Shown piece by piece: positions 36,555 through 45,159 of a stretch of DNA of 64,000 nucleotides. The stretch is from Lachnospiraceae bacterium M18-1 (lineage in GTDB: Bacteria; Bacillota; Clostridia; Lachnospirales; Lachnospiraceae): contig KE159611.1 in NCBI GenBank assembly GCA_000403295.2, positions 559,849 to 623,848 on the forward strand, written 5' to 3'. The first letter of the stretch is position 1. Each line of letters starts with the position of its first letter. The notes beneath the pieces are model-generated. The model searched no databases. It was not told where the DNA came from and was given only the letters and a program-made list of their open reading frames with translations. A program made the position numbers and the translations under genes.

Positions 36555-36797
36555 ATGCAATATAAACCCCAGGGAGTGTGCTCGAAGTTGATTCAGTTTG
36601 ACATTGAGAATAATAAGATACGTAATGTCGGTTTTGTCGGTGGATGTAATGGAAATCTGCAGGGAATCTCCCGCCTGATCGAAGGAATGGACGTTGATGA
36701 AGCAATCTCCCGGATGGAAGGAATACACTGCGGTTACAAATCCACATCCTGTCCGGATCAGCTTGCAAAAGCGTTAAAAGAAGCAACCGGAAGATAA
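36555..36797 (+). CDS. TSCPD-domain protein (TIGR03905 type)
   Basis: An 80-residue protein made of one TSCPD domain, with conserved cysteines in PQGVCSKL, GGCNGN and the name motif STSCPDQLA near residue 60. The same domain occurs in vitamin B12-dependent ribonucleotide reductases, and the stand-alone form may bind metal; its role is unknown. Start at 36555 with AAGGAGG upstream; the longer frame to 36495 has no ribosome site. Confidence 0.88.
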   Translation: MQYKPQGVCSKLIQFDIENNKIRNVGFVGGCNGNLQGISRLIEGMDVDEAISRMEGIHCGYKSTSCPDQLAKALKEATGR

Positions 36798-36814
36798 ATT
36801 CCGGCTGCTTTTTA
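36782..36814 (+). terminator. Terminator overlapping the TSCPD stop codon
   Basis: AGCAACCGGAA (36782-36792) pairs with TTCCGGCTGCT (36799-36809), then a T run. The loop contains the start of the stop codon region. Confidence 0.75.
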
Positions 36815-36930
36815 TGAATGCCATTAGATTTTTATTTCCTTATTTTATCTTTATAAATTGTATCATCGACATTTATGATGATTTCATTGTGTCTCAACAC
36901 ATCAATTTTTTGTATTAATTACATATCCTC

Positions 36931-37079
36931 TTGAGCAATGAGAGCAGCCACCGGTATGTATGAGCATTTAAGTAGTGGCGCTTCTATGGTACAGGCAAAC
37001 CTATTCTCTTTCTTATTTTATACTAAGTTAATGGGTTACTCTGCAAAAATACAACGCGGTGGCTGCTCTCATTGCTCAA
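36931..37079. repeat. 149-bp element with 23-bp perfect terminal inverted repeats (family III)
   Basis: TTGAGCAATGAGAGCAGCCA with three more bases (36931-36953) is repeated in perfect reverse complement at 37057-37079, enclosing about 100 bp of non-coding DNA. This is the shape of a miniature inverted-repeat element. No clear target duplication is seen and no second copy lies in the window. It sits just downstream of the small secreted-protein gene. Confidence 0.65.
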
Positions 37080-37103
37080 AAGGAACTGGACGGTTATTAG
37101 TTG

Positions 37104-37610
37104 TTATGGAATCCAGATTCCATCGGTAAATGATTCGGTTTCATCATAAAACTCTTCATCATCATTTCCTGCAAAATGCTCACAACGTACACGATAAAAA
37201 TATCCTCTATCTACCATTAATGTTTTTGTAGATATAACATAATAGGTATCTCGCGCATCTTTTACTCGACCATCTATTTGTCCCCATTTATCTGTATCTT
37301 CATGATATCTGTCAACATATACAATAACTGCTACGAAATCCACATCATGATTTGCTGTGGTCTGTCCATATGTATAAATCTTTCCATTTCCAGTCTTTGT
37401 AATAATACTATCTCCGTCCATCAGATGCTCACCTCTAAGCACTTGATTGGATGAGGACCCAAAAGAATAATCATCATATGTAAGATAAGAGCCATCTACT
37501 AATCTTCCCAACTGTCCAATGTCTTCAGCCTCTACATTTATTGATGCTATTGAAGCCATAGCACTTAAAATACATATGGTACCCACTACAGACAAAATTC
37601 TTTTCACCAT
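37104..37610 (-). CDS. Small secreted protein of unknown function
   Basis: A 168-residue protein with a clear signal peptide (1-29, cleavage near INVEA-ED). The mature part contains a YTYGQTTANHDVDFVAVIVY...YYVISTKTLMVDRGYFYRVRCEHF pattern, which resembles small Firmicute secreted proteins of the DUF6147 type; I am not certain of that assignment. AGGGGG precedes the ATG. AT content is higher than in the genes to the left, and it lies between a family III repeat and a DUF4367-type gene, which suggests accessory DNA. Confidence 0.6.
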   Translation of the reverse strand: MVKRILSVVGTICILSAMASIASINVEAEDIGQLGRLVDGSYLTYDDYSFGSSSNQVLRGEHLMDGDSIITKTGNGKIYTYGQTTANHDVDFVAVIVYVDRYHEDTDKWGQIDGRVKDARDTYYVISTKTLMVDRGYFYRVRCEHFAGNDDEEFYDETESFTDGIWIP

Positions 37611-37689
37611 AATCCCCCTACTCTAAATCCTTTAACTTGGCTTACCTTTATTAAGTAGACAATCCATCTATAAAAATCTTACGCCTTTT

Positions 37690-38727
37690 TCAAAAAAAAT
37701 ATAAATTATTTAAAATCTCTTTAAATTCTGATTTCTTCATAACGCCTTTTAATTGATAATGAATACCACGATACTCGAATTTTGCCGACTGCCTATTCTC
37801 TATACTGTTGTGTACTCGGAACTCTTCTACATTAATTTCTATACCATTTACAGAAACAATATATTCATTTAGTTTTTCATCCTCTTCTTTTTCACCCCAA
37901 GATGAATCTGCACTATTAACATATAATATATATTTAATCACTTCATTCTGATTTTTGTATAATAGTTGTGCCGTTAACATTTCTTCATCTATTATATAAT
38001 TTTCTAATTCCATATCATCAGGTTTATATATTAACCTCACTGGCTTAACATTCAATTTTTCTTTTATTGCTCTATATGCAGCTATTTCATCAACATCCTC
38101 CGTATTCTGTTTTTCCATATCTTCTACACTAATCACATTTACCGGCTTATCCTTAACGACTATTTCTCTCAGCACTTTCCAGTATGACTTACTCCCCACA
38201 CTATTCACGCTAACACCCAATACAATAATAAGCACCGCCGCCAGAGAAACCACCAGATATTTTTTCTTCTTCCTCCGATAAATCGTCCTTCCTTCTTTGT
38301 TTTCTCCCGCATATTTCCGCTCTTTTCCGATATTCCCCATAGCCATTCCGGATAGGTCCGGCACGAGTTCCTCCGAAAATTCTACCAGATCATCGGAATT
38401 GTCAAAATCTTCATCCATATAAAATATATTTTTTACACCAGGCTTTCCATGGTCATCAGAGTCATCAGAAATAATCTCTTCCTCAATTTCCACAGAAGCA
38501 TTCCGAATTTTCTGAATATCCTTTCCCGCTTTTTCTGCCGCCCGTTTCTCTTCCATTTCCTTTTCATAAGCTTGGATTTTTTTAATGAGGGCTCTATCCA
38601 TAGCTTCTGTTACCTGGATTTTGTCAAGTTCCGTATGTCTCGCCATTTCTTTTTCTATCTCTTGTGCTTCTCTTTCAATTTCCTGGTGTAATGATAGTGT
38701 TATTGATGATCTTTTTTGTGTTTGCAT
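37690..38727 (-). CDS. Membrane protein with C-terminal DUF4367-like domain, possible anti-sigma factor
   Basis: A 345-residue protein. A long charged, coiled-coil-like cytoplasmic part (1-155, EIEREAQEIEKEMARHTELDKI) is followed by one helix (about 157-177, KKYLVVSLAAVLIIVLGVSVNSVGS) and an outside domain ending in a DUF4367-like segment (KPVRLIYKPDDMELENYIID through ILNNLYFF). Such proteins often regulate ECF sigma factors encoded just upstream. Here the nearest sigma gene on the same strand (40350-40913) is separated from it by murG on the other strand. Confidence 0.65.
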   Translation of the reverse strand: MQTQKRSSITLSLHQEIEREAQEIEKEMARHTELDKIQVTEAMDRALIKKIQAYEKEMEEKRAAEKAGKDIQKIRNASVEIEEEIISDDSDDHGKPGVKNIFYMDEDFDNSDDLVEFSEELVPDLSGMAMGNIGKERKYAGENKEGRTIYRRKKKKYLVVSLAAVLIIVLGVSVNSVGSKSYWKVLREIVVKDKPVNVISVEDMEKQNTEDVDEIAAYRAIKEKLNVKPVRLIYKPDDMELENYIIDEEMLTAQLLYKNQNEVIKYILYVNSADSSWGEKEEDEKLNEYIVSVNGIEINVEEFRVHNSIENRQSAKFEYRGIHYQLKGVMKKSEFKEILNNLYFF

Positions 38728-39043
38728 TCTCTTGCCCCTTACATTTTTTTATTCATCTCTCATTATCCAAGGAACTATACTTGTTTTAGCCGCCGTTGTA
38801 CGTTAAGGGATTATCTAATGGATTTCTCTTGATCCATACATTTTTATAAAAATAAGCTTCATCCAATACAGCTTAAACTAGCTCATCTGCTCATAATCCC
38901 TAAAACACACCTGGGCTCAAATTCCTGTTTCGGGCAAAACCGCCCCTCCCCCGCCTAAAAATTATCTCAAAATAGCTTACTCATCTAGCTCACATAAAAA
39001 ACTTATACATCTTTGTCACTTATCAGTTCATGATAGTTTTCAC
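38728..39043. other. AT-rich intergenic region upstream of murG
   Basis: No gene is seen. A short hairpin ATGGATTTCTCTTGATCCAT lies at 38818-38837. The murG promoter follows at 39044. Confidence 0.4.
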
Positions 39044-39071
39044 TTGACTTTTCTTTAAATAAGGTTAATAT
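39044..39071 (+). promoter_or_regulatory. Sigma-A promoter of murG
   Basis: TTGACT (39044-39049) and TAATAT (39066-39071) with a 16-base spacer, 67 bases before the murG ATG. Confidence 0.65.
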
Positions 39072-39137
39072 GAATCTATAACAGTAACAAAGAATCGTTA
39101 CTACCTATGAGGTATATATTTCATCTGGAGGTTTTTT

Positions 39138-40205
39138 ATGAAACGAATCATACTCACCGGCGGCGGAACTGCCGGTCATGTCACTCCAAATATCGCTTTG
39201 ATTCCCCGGCTTCAGGAGATTGGCTATGATATCCAATACATCGGTTCCTACACCGGTATTGAAAAAGAACTCATACAGGCTCTCCATATCCCCTACCATG
39301 GAATCTCTTCCGGGAAACTGCGCCGTTACTTCAGTCTCCAAAACTTCACTGACCCGTTCCGCGTACTAAAGGGGCTCGGTGAAGCCAAAAATCTGGTCCG
39401 GGAACTGAAGCCTGACGTTATCTTTTCCAAAGGCGGCTTTGTGTCTGTACCTGTTGTACTTGCCGGGAAGCACGCAAAGGTTCCTGTCATTATCCACGAG
39501 TCAGACATGACTCCCGGTCTTGCCAACAAACTCGCTATTCCTTCCGCAACAAGGGTTTGCTGCAATTTTCCGGAGACGCTGGAGCATCTGCCGGAAGAAA
39601 AAGCGCTCCTGACCGGTTCTCCTATCCGCCAGGAATTACTGTCCGGCAATAAAATTGCTGCCATGGAGATGTGCGGATTTTCATCGGATAAACCCGTCAT
39701 TCTTGTCATCGGCGGAAGCCTTGGCTCCGTCGCTGTCAACACAGCTGTCCGTACCGCTCTGCCAGATCTTCTGGAGCAATTCCAGGTTGTTCATCTCTGC
39801 GGCAAAGGAAAGCTTGACGAAACTCTGGTTAATACAAAAGGATATAAGCAGTTCGAATATATAAAAAATGAACTGCGTGACATCTTTGCATTGTCCGACC
39901 TGGTCATCTCACGGTCCGGCGCTAATGCAATCTGTGAGCTTCTTGCATTGAGAAAGCCAAATCTTCTCATCCCGCTTTCCGCCAATGCAAGCCGCGGCGA
40001 CCAGATATTAAATGCCCGTTCCTTTGAACGTCAGGGCTTCAGTATTGTACTGGAAGAGGAAGAAGTCACCAGGGAATCCCTCCTTGACGCAGTGAATCAT
40101 CTTTATCAAAACCGAAACACATATATAAATGCCATGTGTGATTCCGGACAGCAAGATTCTATCCGCACTATCATTCAATTGATTGAAGAAGTCCGCAAAC
40201 CGTGA
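39138..40205 (+). CDS. murG: UDP-GlcNAc: lipid I N-acetylglucosaminyltransferase MurG
   Basis: Adds GlcNAc to lipid I on the inner face of the membrane to make lipid II for peptidoglycan. At 355 residues it is typical in length. The glycine-rich N-terminal loop TGGGTAGHVTPN, the central GGFVSVPVVLAG and IIHESDMTPGLANKL, VIGGSLGSVAVN, and the C-terminal sugar-nucleotide site SRSGANAICELLALRKPNLLIPL are all present. It is not in a dcw cluster but alone, with its own promoter and terminator, which is common for clostridial murG. Confidence 0.95.
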   Translation: MKRIILTGGGTAGHVTPNIALIPRLQEIGYDIQYIGSYTGIEKELIQALHIPYHGISSGKLRRYFSLQNFTDPFRVLKGLGEAKNLVRELKPDVIFSKGGFVSVPVVLAGKHAKVPVIIHESDMTPGLANKLAIPSATRVCCNFPETLEHLPEEKALLTGSPIRQELLSGNKIAAMEMCGFSSDKPVILVIGGSLGSVAVNTAVRTALPDLLEQFQVVHLCGKGKLDETLVNTKGYKQFEYIKNELRDIFALSDLVISRSGANAICELLALRKPNLLIPLSANASRGDQILNARSFERQGFSIVLEEEEVTRESLLDAVNHLYQNRNTYINAMCDSGQQDSIRTIIQLIEEVRKP

Positions 40206-40266
40206 CATCGGTAACTGTCTTTGCATACTGAACCAAAAATATTCAAATTCTGATCCGCATTTGATT

Positions 40267-40294
40267 CAGAAAGCTTGCCACGGACAGCTTTCTG
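40267..40294 (+). terminator. Hairpin after murG
   Basis: CAGAAAGCT pairs with AGCTTTCTG, 62 bases after the murG stop. There is no strong T run, so termination may depend on the next hairpin. Confidence 0.5.
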
Positions 40295-40310
40295 CATATA
40301 AAACGATTTC

Positions 40311-40352
40311 TAAGAAAGCACATCGCCTTCCCGGTTAGAATGTGCTTTCTTA
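40311..40352. terminator. Bidirectional terminator between murG and sigma gene
   Basis: A perfect 13-bp stem, TAAGAAAGCACAT (40311-40323) with ATGTGCTTTCTTA (40340-40352). The right arm contains the stop codon of the sigma gene. Confidence 0.85.
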
Positions 40353-40913
40353 AAATCGGTTCAGTTCCTCATATTCTGCGTCAAAATTTTTATGAATCCA
40401 TTGTCTTGCTCTGTAAATCATGACATAAAAAGCATTTTCAGACATGCCAAGCTTCTTGGCTGCCTCTGCCGCCGGAATGTCCAGGTAGCATACCATCATA
40501 ATCGCTTCATGCCATCTTGGATTCTTTTTCATCAGCGCAGCAAAAATACACTCATGCAGTTTTGCACGCTTTTCCTCTGCTATCTTGCTAAGATACTCTG
40601 ACTCAAGACTTTCACTGACCGGCTCTTCTATCACATCAGATCCTTCCATTGTCTCCGTCGCTACCGTCCGTGCCGCCTTTTTGCCATAGTTCAAAGCAAA
40701 GTGCTTCGCTGTTGTATATAGCCAGGATTTGATATTGGAATATTCTTCTTCACTCTCAATCTTTTTATTCGTCATGTCTTTGTACAATGCCAAAAATGTG
40801 TCTTGCATAATGTCTTCCGCCGAGATCAGATCATCCACATATGTGTACGCTGCTTTCAGAACAAGATTTTTATACTTGCTGTAAATCTCATTAAATGCTA
40901 GCTTTTCAGTCAA
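40350..40913 (-). CDS. ECF-type sigma factor (orphan)
   Basis: A 187-residue sigma-70 family protein: region 2 includes AFNEIYSKYKNLVLKAAYTYVDDLISAEDIMQDTFLALYKDM and IKSWLYTTAKHFALNY, and region 4 HEAIMMVCYLDIPAAEAAKKLGMSENAFYVMIYRARQWI. The start is placed at TTG 40913, preceded by GGAGAAAG; the ATG at 40991 lies inside the HIT gene with no ribosome site. It follows the HIT gene by 17 bases. No anti-sigma gene is adjacent, unlike the other two sigma genes in the window. Confidence 0.8.
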   Translation of the reverse strand: MTEKLAFNEIYSKYKNLVLKAAYTYVDDLISAEDIMQDTFLALYKDMTNKKIESEEEYSNIKSWLYTTAKHFALNYGKKAARTVATETMEGSDVIEEPVSESLESEYLSKIAEEKRAKLHECIFAALMKKNPRWHEAIMMVCYLDIPAAEAAKKLGMSENAFYVMIYRARQWIHKNFDAEYEELNRF

Positions 40914-40930
40914 TGTTCTTTCTCCGGTGA

Positions 40931-41338
40931 TTACTTTAACTTGTTCAGGATTTCTTCCTTTTCTTTCTCCTTCAGTTCTCCCATATGCCATCCTATACCA
41001 ACCTTATCTCCGTGATATCTCGGAATCATGTGCATATGAAAATGGAATACAGTCTGACCAGCTGCCTCCTCATTATTCTGTATAATATTGTAACCATCAC
41101 ATTCCAGCACATCCTTCAGCTTTACAGTCATTCTCTTTGCCAACAGCAATGCTTTCGACGCAAGTTCATCGTCCAGATCGTAAAGATTGCGATAATGATC
41201 CTTCGGAATGATCAGCGCATGTCCCTTTGATGCCGGACCCACGTCCAAAATTACCCGAAAGTCATCATCCTCATACAAAGCCGTTGATGGAATCTCCCCC
41301 GCTGCAATCTTACAAAAAATGCAATTTTCTTCTTTCAT
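40931..41338 (-). CDS. HIT-family nucleotide-binding protein
   Basis: A 135-residue histidine-triad protein with the N-terminal zinc-type cysteines CIFCKI and the catalytic triad HFHMHMIPRY. Family members hydrolyse nucleoside phosphoramidates or related adenosine derivatives. GAGGTTAAAAG precedes the ATG. It is the first gene of a two-gene unit with the ECF sigma factor. Confidence 0.93.
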   Translation of the reverse strand: MKEENCIFCKIAAGEIPSTALYEDDDFRVILDVGPASKGHALIIPKDHYRNLYDLDDELASKALLLAKRMTVKLKDVLECDGYNIIQNNEEAAGQTVFHFHMHMIPRYHGDKVGIGWHMGELKEKEKEEILNKLK

Positions 41339-41454
41339 AACTTTTAACCTCTTTCTCTTTTTCTTCTGTCTTCAAGTTATTGTATGTAGTATAGCGCATT
41401 TTTGAAGAAAAGAGAACATAAAAATCAGAAAATGCATAGAAATGTTCTATTCGT

Positions 41455-41601
41455 GTTACTGTTCCCGGTGCCTTGCACCATGCTGCAAGGCATCCGGCCG
41501 ATAAAATAGCGGTTGCATGCATCCAGCCCCTCGCCGTCAGGCGACTTTTCAATGGGCTGGATGCGTTACAGTTCGCGGCCGGCTAGGCCGTGAACTGTAA
41601 C
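41455..41601 (-). mobile_element. Family I palindromic element, copy E (147 bp)
   Basis: Ends GTTACTGTTCCCGG and GCCGTGAACTGTAAC, flanked by perfect 8-bp direct repeats CTATTCGT (41447-41454 and 41602-41609). Three arms: TGCCTTGCA...TGCAAGGCA; GCATCCAGCCC...GGGCTGGATGC with CGCC/GGCG; and GTTACAGTTCGCGGCC...GTGAACTGTAAC. The arm order is reversed relative to copies B and D, so it is inserted in the opposite orientation. It lies in the divergent gap between HIT and the soluble kinase. Confidence 0.88.
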
Positions 41602-41757
41602 CTATTCGTCCATATTTGCTAATTGCTTTTTTTCTATAACAAGACTATAATAAATGAACGTCTTTAGATGTTATGTCGAAAAATGTCAGAATGAATTGAT
41701 TGATTGCTGCTTTGGGACATGTTAGACTACAATTAAAACGTCAGGAGGGAATAATCA

Positions 41758-42489
41758 ATGATGCACAATATTGATATAAATAAAATGAATCAGCTGATGG
41801 AAGAGAATGAAGATGCAAGGCAGATCATCAGCCAGCTGCTAGAAAACCATCAAATCACAGTATCCACCATCGCGCATGAGATACGCAACCCTCTGACTCT
41901 GATTTCCTCGGCGCTCCAGATCATACAAGTTCAGCATCCTGAGGTAACAGAATTTTCCCATTGGAAGCAGACAATGGAAGACATTGATTTTATGCGTCAG
42001 CTTCTCGAAGAGCTTTCTACTTTCAACAATGGGAATACTCTAAATTATTCCGTATTTTCCATCGAACATCTGTTAAAGAATATTGCCATCTCATTTGCCA
42101 TATCTCTGGATGAAGCAGATTCTGATATCGAGTTCTCTTCTTCCATCCCAGATAACCTGGGCAAATTTACTGGTGATAAGATCAAGCTGGAAGAAGTATT
42201 TCTGAACCTTCTGAAGAATGCAAGGGAAGCCATTCCAGGCCATGGGACAATCCTGCTGGCTGCCGGACGAAAGAAGGATATTCTGACCATAAAGATAAAA
42301 GACAGCGGATGTGGGATCCCTACTGAGAATATCGAATCCATCTTTGAGCCTTTCAAGACATATAAGCAGGGAGGGACAGGTCTTGGTCTTTCTTTATCCC
42401 AGCGTATTGTAGAGGCACACGGCGGTTCAATCTCCGTAGCCTCCACGGAAGGTAAAGGAACTTTGTTCACAGTGAAGCTTCCGATTTAG
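41758..42489 (+). CDS. Soluble sensor histidine kinase
   Basis: A 243-residue kinase consisting of an N-terminal coiled-coil start (MNQLMEENEDARQIISQLLEN), a dimerisation domain with His40 in STIAHEIRNPLTLI, and an ATPase domain with LLKNAREAIPG, DSGCGIP, FEPFKTYKQGGTGLGLSLSQRIVEAHGG. It has no sensor or membrane segment. The short NtrB/KinB-like form suggests an accessory kinase feeding a shared phosphorelay, possibly the Spo0A sporulation pathway; that is speculation. GGAGGG precedes tandem ATGs. The 3' end overlaps the convergent rhomboid gene by 23 bases. Confidence 0.88.
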   Translation: MMHNIDINKMNQLMEENEDARQIISQLLENHQITVSTIAHEIRNPLTLISSALQIIQVQHPEVTEFSHWKQTMEDIDFMRQLLEELSTFNNGNTLNYSVFSIEHLLKNIAISFAISLDEADSDIEFSSSIPDNLGKFTGDKIKLEEVFLNLLKNAREAIPGHGTILLAAGRKKDILTIKIKDSGCGIPTENIESIFEPFKTYKQGGTGLGLSLSQRIVEAHGGSISVASTEGKGTLFTVKLPI

Positions 42490-43084
42490 CACTTCCCCGT
42501 TTGAAGCTGCCCAGCAGAGCTTCCAGGACAAAGCCGCAGATCAGCCCTCCAATATGTGCGGCATTATCCACACCAGGCTCTGACAGTCCAAGAAAGATAC
42601 TTAATATAACGAGGACAAGCACCCCCTTCTTATGCAGTCTGCCAATGCGGCCTTTGTTCCGGAGTACCGCGCACAGAAGCGCACCTGTCAGGCCGAACAC
42701 CGCACCTGACGCGCCTGCAGAAATTACTACTTCCCCAAAGCTGATATTTAGTAATAAGGAACAGATATTTCCTCCTATACCGCTGACAAAATATACCAGC
42801 AAAAAGTGAAGCTTGCCGATTTCAGGTTCCAGATTCATTCCCAGAGCCCCGAGCATTACCATATTACTCAGCAAATGCTCAATCCCGAAGTGGAGAAATA
42901 TACTGGTCAGCAATCGATAATACTCGTGCCCCTCCATCACATATGGCTCATACATCGCACCATATTCCCTCATAAATAATACGTCTTCTGCTTTTCCTAG
43001 TATTGCAAAAATAAAGAAAATACTGATATTAACCACAATTAATGTTGCTGTAGCGGCTGCTTTCTGCTTTTGATTTTCCTCCAA
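42467..43084 (-). CDS. Rhomboid-family intramembrane serine protease
   Basis: A 205-residue protein with about six helices. The catalytic serine is in GASGAVFGLTGALL and the histidine in NAAHIGGLICGF; the HYYRLLTSIFLHFGIEHLLSNM segment is also typical. It cleaves membrane-spanning substrates. The start is TTG at 43084 with AAGGAT upstream. It follows the tad operon on the same strand by 54 bases and could be cotranscribed; processing of a pilus component is possible but untested. Confidence 0.92.
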   Translation of the reverse strand: MEENQKQKAAATATLIVVNISIFFIFAILGKAEDVLFMREYGAMYEPYVMEGHEYYRLLTSIFLHFGIEHLLSNMVMLGALGMNLEPEIGKLHFLLVYFVSGIGGNICSLLLNISFGEVVISAGASGAVFGLTGALLCAVLRNKGRIGRLHKKGVLVLVILSIFLGLSEPGVDNAAHIGGLICGFVLEALLGSFKRGSAKSEASL

Positions 43085-43138
43085 AACCTATCCTTCTTTC
43101 CATTGTACTTATTTATTAAATATATATTTTTATTATAA

Positions 43139-44086
43139 TCAGCTTTCCTCCTCCTGTCTATCTGTTTCTAAAATCAGGTCATCCCAATTCCCCCAGCGTT
43201 TCCTGCGGATTCCATTTGCCGCTTTCCTCCAGGATTTCCACCAGCCTCCCACTCCGTCTTCACAGATTGTATCTGCCATATGGATCTGCGCATCCCTATC
43301 ATAAGCCGAACAGTCTGAATCTGTATCATATTCATCTGCTACGCTAAATATATTTCCATAATTTTTATATTCGTTTTCCACACTGCTGTTCCTTCCGTAA
43401 ATTTTGTATTCGTTTTCCTTATCACTGTTGCTGACACAGTTCTCGTATTCTTTTTCCTTACTGCTGTTCCTCCCATAATCATATCCTTTGCTTTCACGCT
43501 TCACCCTCACAGTTTTCTTTTTTTCTTTTAGCATCTTATTCCGTTCTGACTCTCTGCTTTTATACTCTTTCATGATCAGTTCGACGTCATAGTGTTCCTG
43601 AAGAGTTGCCTTATGAAGTTCATAAGCCAGGAAGATTCCTTCGGTATCTTCATAATCCAGCATCCTCACAAAATATTCTGTCAATTCATGGAATAACTTA
43701 CATAAGTCCTCTTCCATACCAGGAAAAAAACAAAAAAACCACTGACCTTCTTTATTAAAAATGTATTCAGGTTTTAAAACCAGGCAATTTGGATCCAGCA
43801 TATATCTCTGTAATGTCTCTGTCACTTCGAGGATTCTAGCTATCACTCCCTCTATCTCCTGCTTTTTTATACAGGTATTTTCGTACATATTCTTCATGGA
43901 AGTCAGACCGCTGATCTCATATGTATATCTGGCTTTTCCTTCTACTTCACAGCCTTCTACTTTCAGAAGTCCATCCAGTTGGTTCTGACGCAGCATTGGC
44001 ATCTGATAATCCTCTTCGTAATGTTCCTCTTTATATAAATGTAGACAGCTTCTATTCAGTTTAGTTTCAAATTCTGCCTGCACCAT
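43139..44086 (-). CDS. DUF6382-type protein of the tad locus, FHA domain absent
   Basis: A 315-residue soluble protein. Residues 1-170 match the DUF6382 domain seen in Lachnospiraceae tad loci (QNQLDGLLKVEGCEVEGKARYTYEISGLTSM, then FNKEGQWFFCFFPG). In relatives a C-terminal FHA domain follows. Here the C-terminal part is a charged region with imperfect repeats (YGRNSSKEKEYEN, SNSDKENEYKIYGRNSSVENEYKNYG) and a Trp/Arg-rich end, with no FHA motif. It is the last gene of the tad operon. Confidence 0.72.
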   Translation of the reverse strand: MVQAEFETKLNRSCLHLYKEEHYEEDYQMPMLRQNQLDGLLKVEGCEVEGKARYTYEISGLTSMKNMYENTCIKKQEIEGVIARILEVTETLQRYMLDPNCLVLKPEYIFNKEGQWFFCFFPGMEEDLCKLFHELTEYFVRMLDYEDTEGIFLAYELHKATLQEHYDVELIMKEYKSRESERNKMLKEKKKTVRVKRESKGYDYGRNSSKEKEYENCVSNSDKENEYKIYGRNSSVENEYKNYGNIFSVADEYDTDSDCSAYDRDAQIHMADTICEDGVGGWWKSWRKAANGIRRKRWGNWDDLILETDRQEEES

Positions 44087-44119
44087 TTCACAGCACCTCC
44101 TTCTTCCTGCAGTCTGCCC

Positions 44120-44674
44120 TTACTTACGCTCTCCGGCAGCGCCAGTGCCTGTTCCTATTTGGCCTGTCTGTTTCTGGTCTGTTTGATTATCTTTAATTTT
44201 TACCGGATCGTCACCAGTTTCCGACTCCTCCTTTTTCACAGCTTCTGCCGCTTTCTCCAGCATCCATAATCTTCGTATTGCAGTTTCCGGCTCCGCCATG
44301 GCTGCACGCTGGACTACATGAAGCTGCATCCACCTCCTTTCTGCATATACGTTTATCTCAACCCATTTTCTTGTAATATTTACAGTCGCTTCTGCTCCCG
44401 AAAACAAAATAAGCTTTCCCTGAATCCGATCCTGGTAAAACCCTGCCAGATCTGTCTGCCCGTTTTCATCCGGCTTACGCTCTAGCTGTGCTCCTACCGC
44501 TGCTGTTTCGCTGGCTGCCCCTATTAAGATATTTTTATCATGATAATAGAAAGTCACATAGACCACTGTCAGAAATATCATAAGTATTATAGGGAGCAAA
44601 TAAGACAATTCAACCGTGATAACGCCTTTAAGTCCCCGCTCATTACAAGTCGGAATCCATTTCTTTTGTTTCAT
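44120..44674 (-). CDS. tadE: TadE-family pseudopilin-like protein
   Basis: A 184-residue protein with an N-terminal type IV pilin-like segment, GVITVELSYLLPIILMIFLTVVYVTFYY (about 17-45), and an extracytoplasmic domain ending in an acidic, Gln/Thr-rich tail. Start at 44674 (MKQKKW) is one base after the stop of the prepilin peptidase gene (TAAAATG), so translation is probably coupled; the frame open to 44731 is not used. A minor pilin of the Tad apparatus. Confidence 0.85.
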   Translation of the reverse strand: MKQKKWIPTCNERGLKGVITVELSYLLPIILMIFLTVVYVTFYYHDKNILIGAASETAAVGAQLERKPDENGQTDLAGFYQDRIQGKLILFSGAEATVNITRKWVEINVYAERRWMQLHVVQRAAMAEPETAIRRLWMLEKAAEAVKKEESETGDDPVKIKDNQTDQKQTGQIGTGTGAAGERK

Positions 44675-44675
44675 T

Positions 44676-45116
44676 TTAAAATAGCCTTGCCAGAAGCAAT
44701 ACAATATATGCCGCCCCAAAAAACGGTACAAATGGCAGTGTAGTCGTTCTCTGAAAATTTTGTTTTTTTAACATGACCATAGAATATATTGCCGACAGCC
44801 CAAATGCTGCCATCAGCAGATAAAGCAGCTTCCAAAGACCCAGAAAAAGCCCCAGCGCAATGATCAGTATACTGTCTCCATATCCAAATGCTTCATCCGT
44901 GATTTTACTGATCCATAAAAAACCAACTCCGATTGCTGCTCCTGCCAGACTCAGTAAAAATGGTCCGAATCCCCAGAATATTCTCAATGCCGCGATTGCC
45001 GCCGCTACTCCAACTCCCGCTGCCAACAGCCCTTCCGGCAGTCTCCGTTTTTGGATATCCAACACAGACAGATAACAAAGATACCCCACACAACACAATT
45101 GACCAAATGAATACAT
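44676..45116 (-). CDS. tadV: A24-family prepilin peptidase (TadV/CpaA)
   Basis: A 146-residue membrane aspartic protease with four to five helices. The two catalytic aspartates are in LSVLDIQKRRLPEG and in the GYGD motif FGYGDSILI. It is expected to cleave the Flp and TadE leader peptides of this locus. GAGGAG precedes the ATG. Confidence 0.9.
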   Translation of the reverse strand: MYSFGQLCCVGYLCYLSVLDIQKRRLPEGLLAAGVGVAAAIAALRIFWGFGPFLLSLAGAAIGVGFLWISKITDEAFGYGDSILIIALGLFLGLWKLLYLLMAAFGLSAIYSMVMLKKQNFQRTTTLPFVPFFGAAYIVLLLARLF

Positions 45117-45159
45117 GATTTATTTCTCCTCTCTTTTTCTTCATTATTTTTATTACTCA

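Noticed and set aside
36938..37129. A 63-residue plus-strand frame
   Set aside because: It spans the family III inverted repeat and is better explained by that element.
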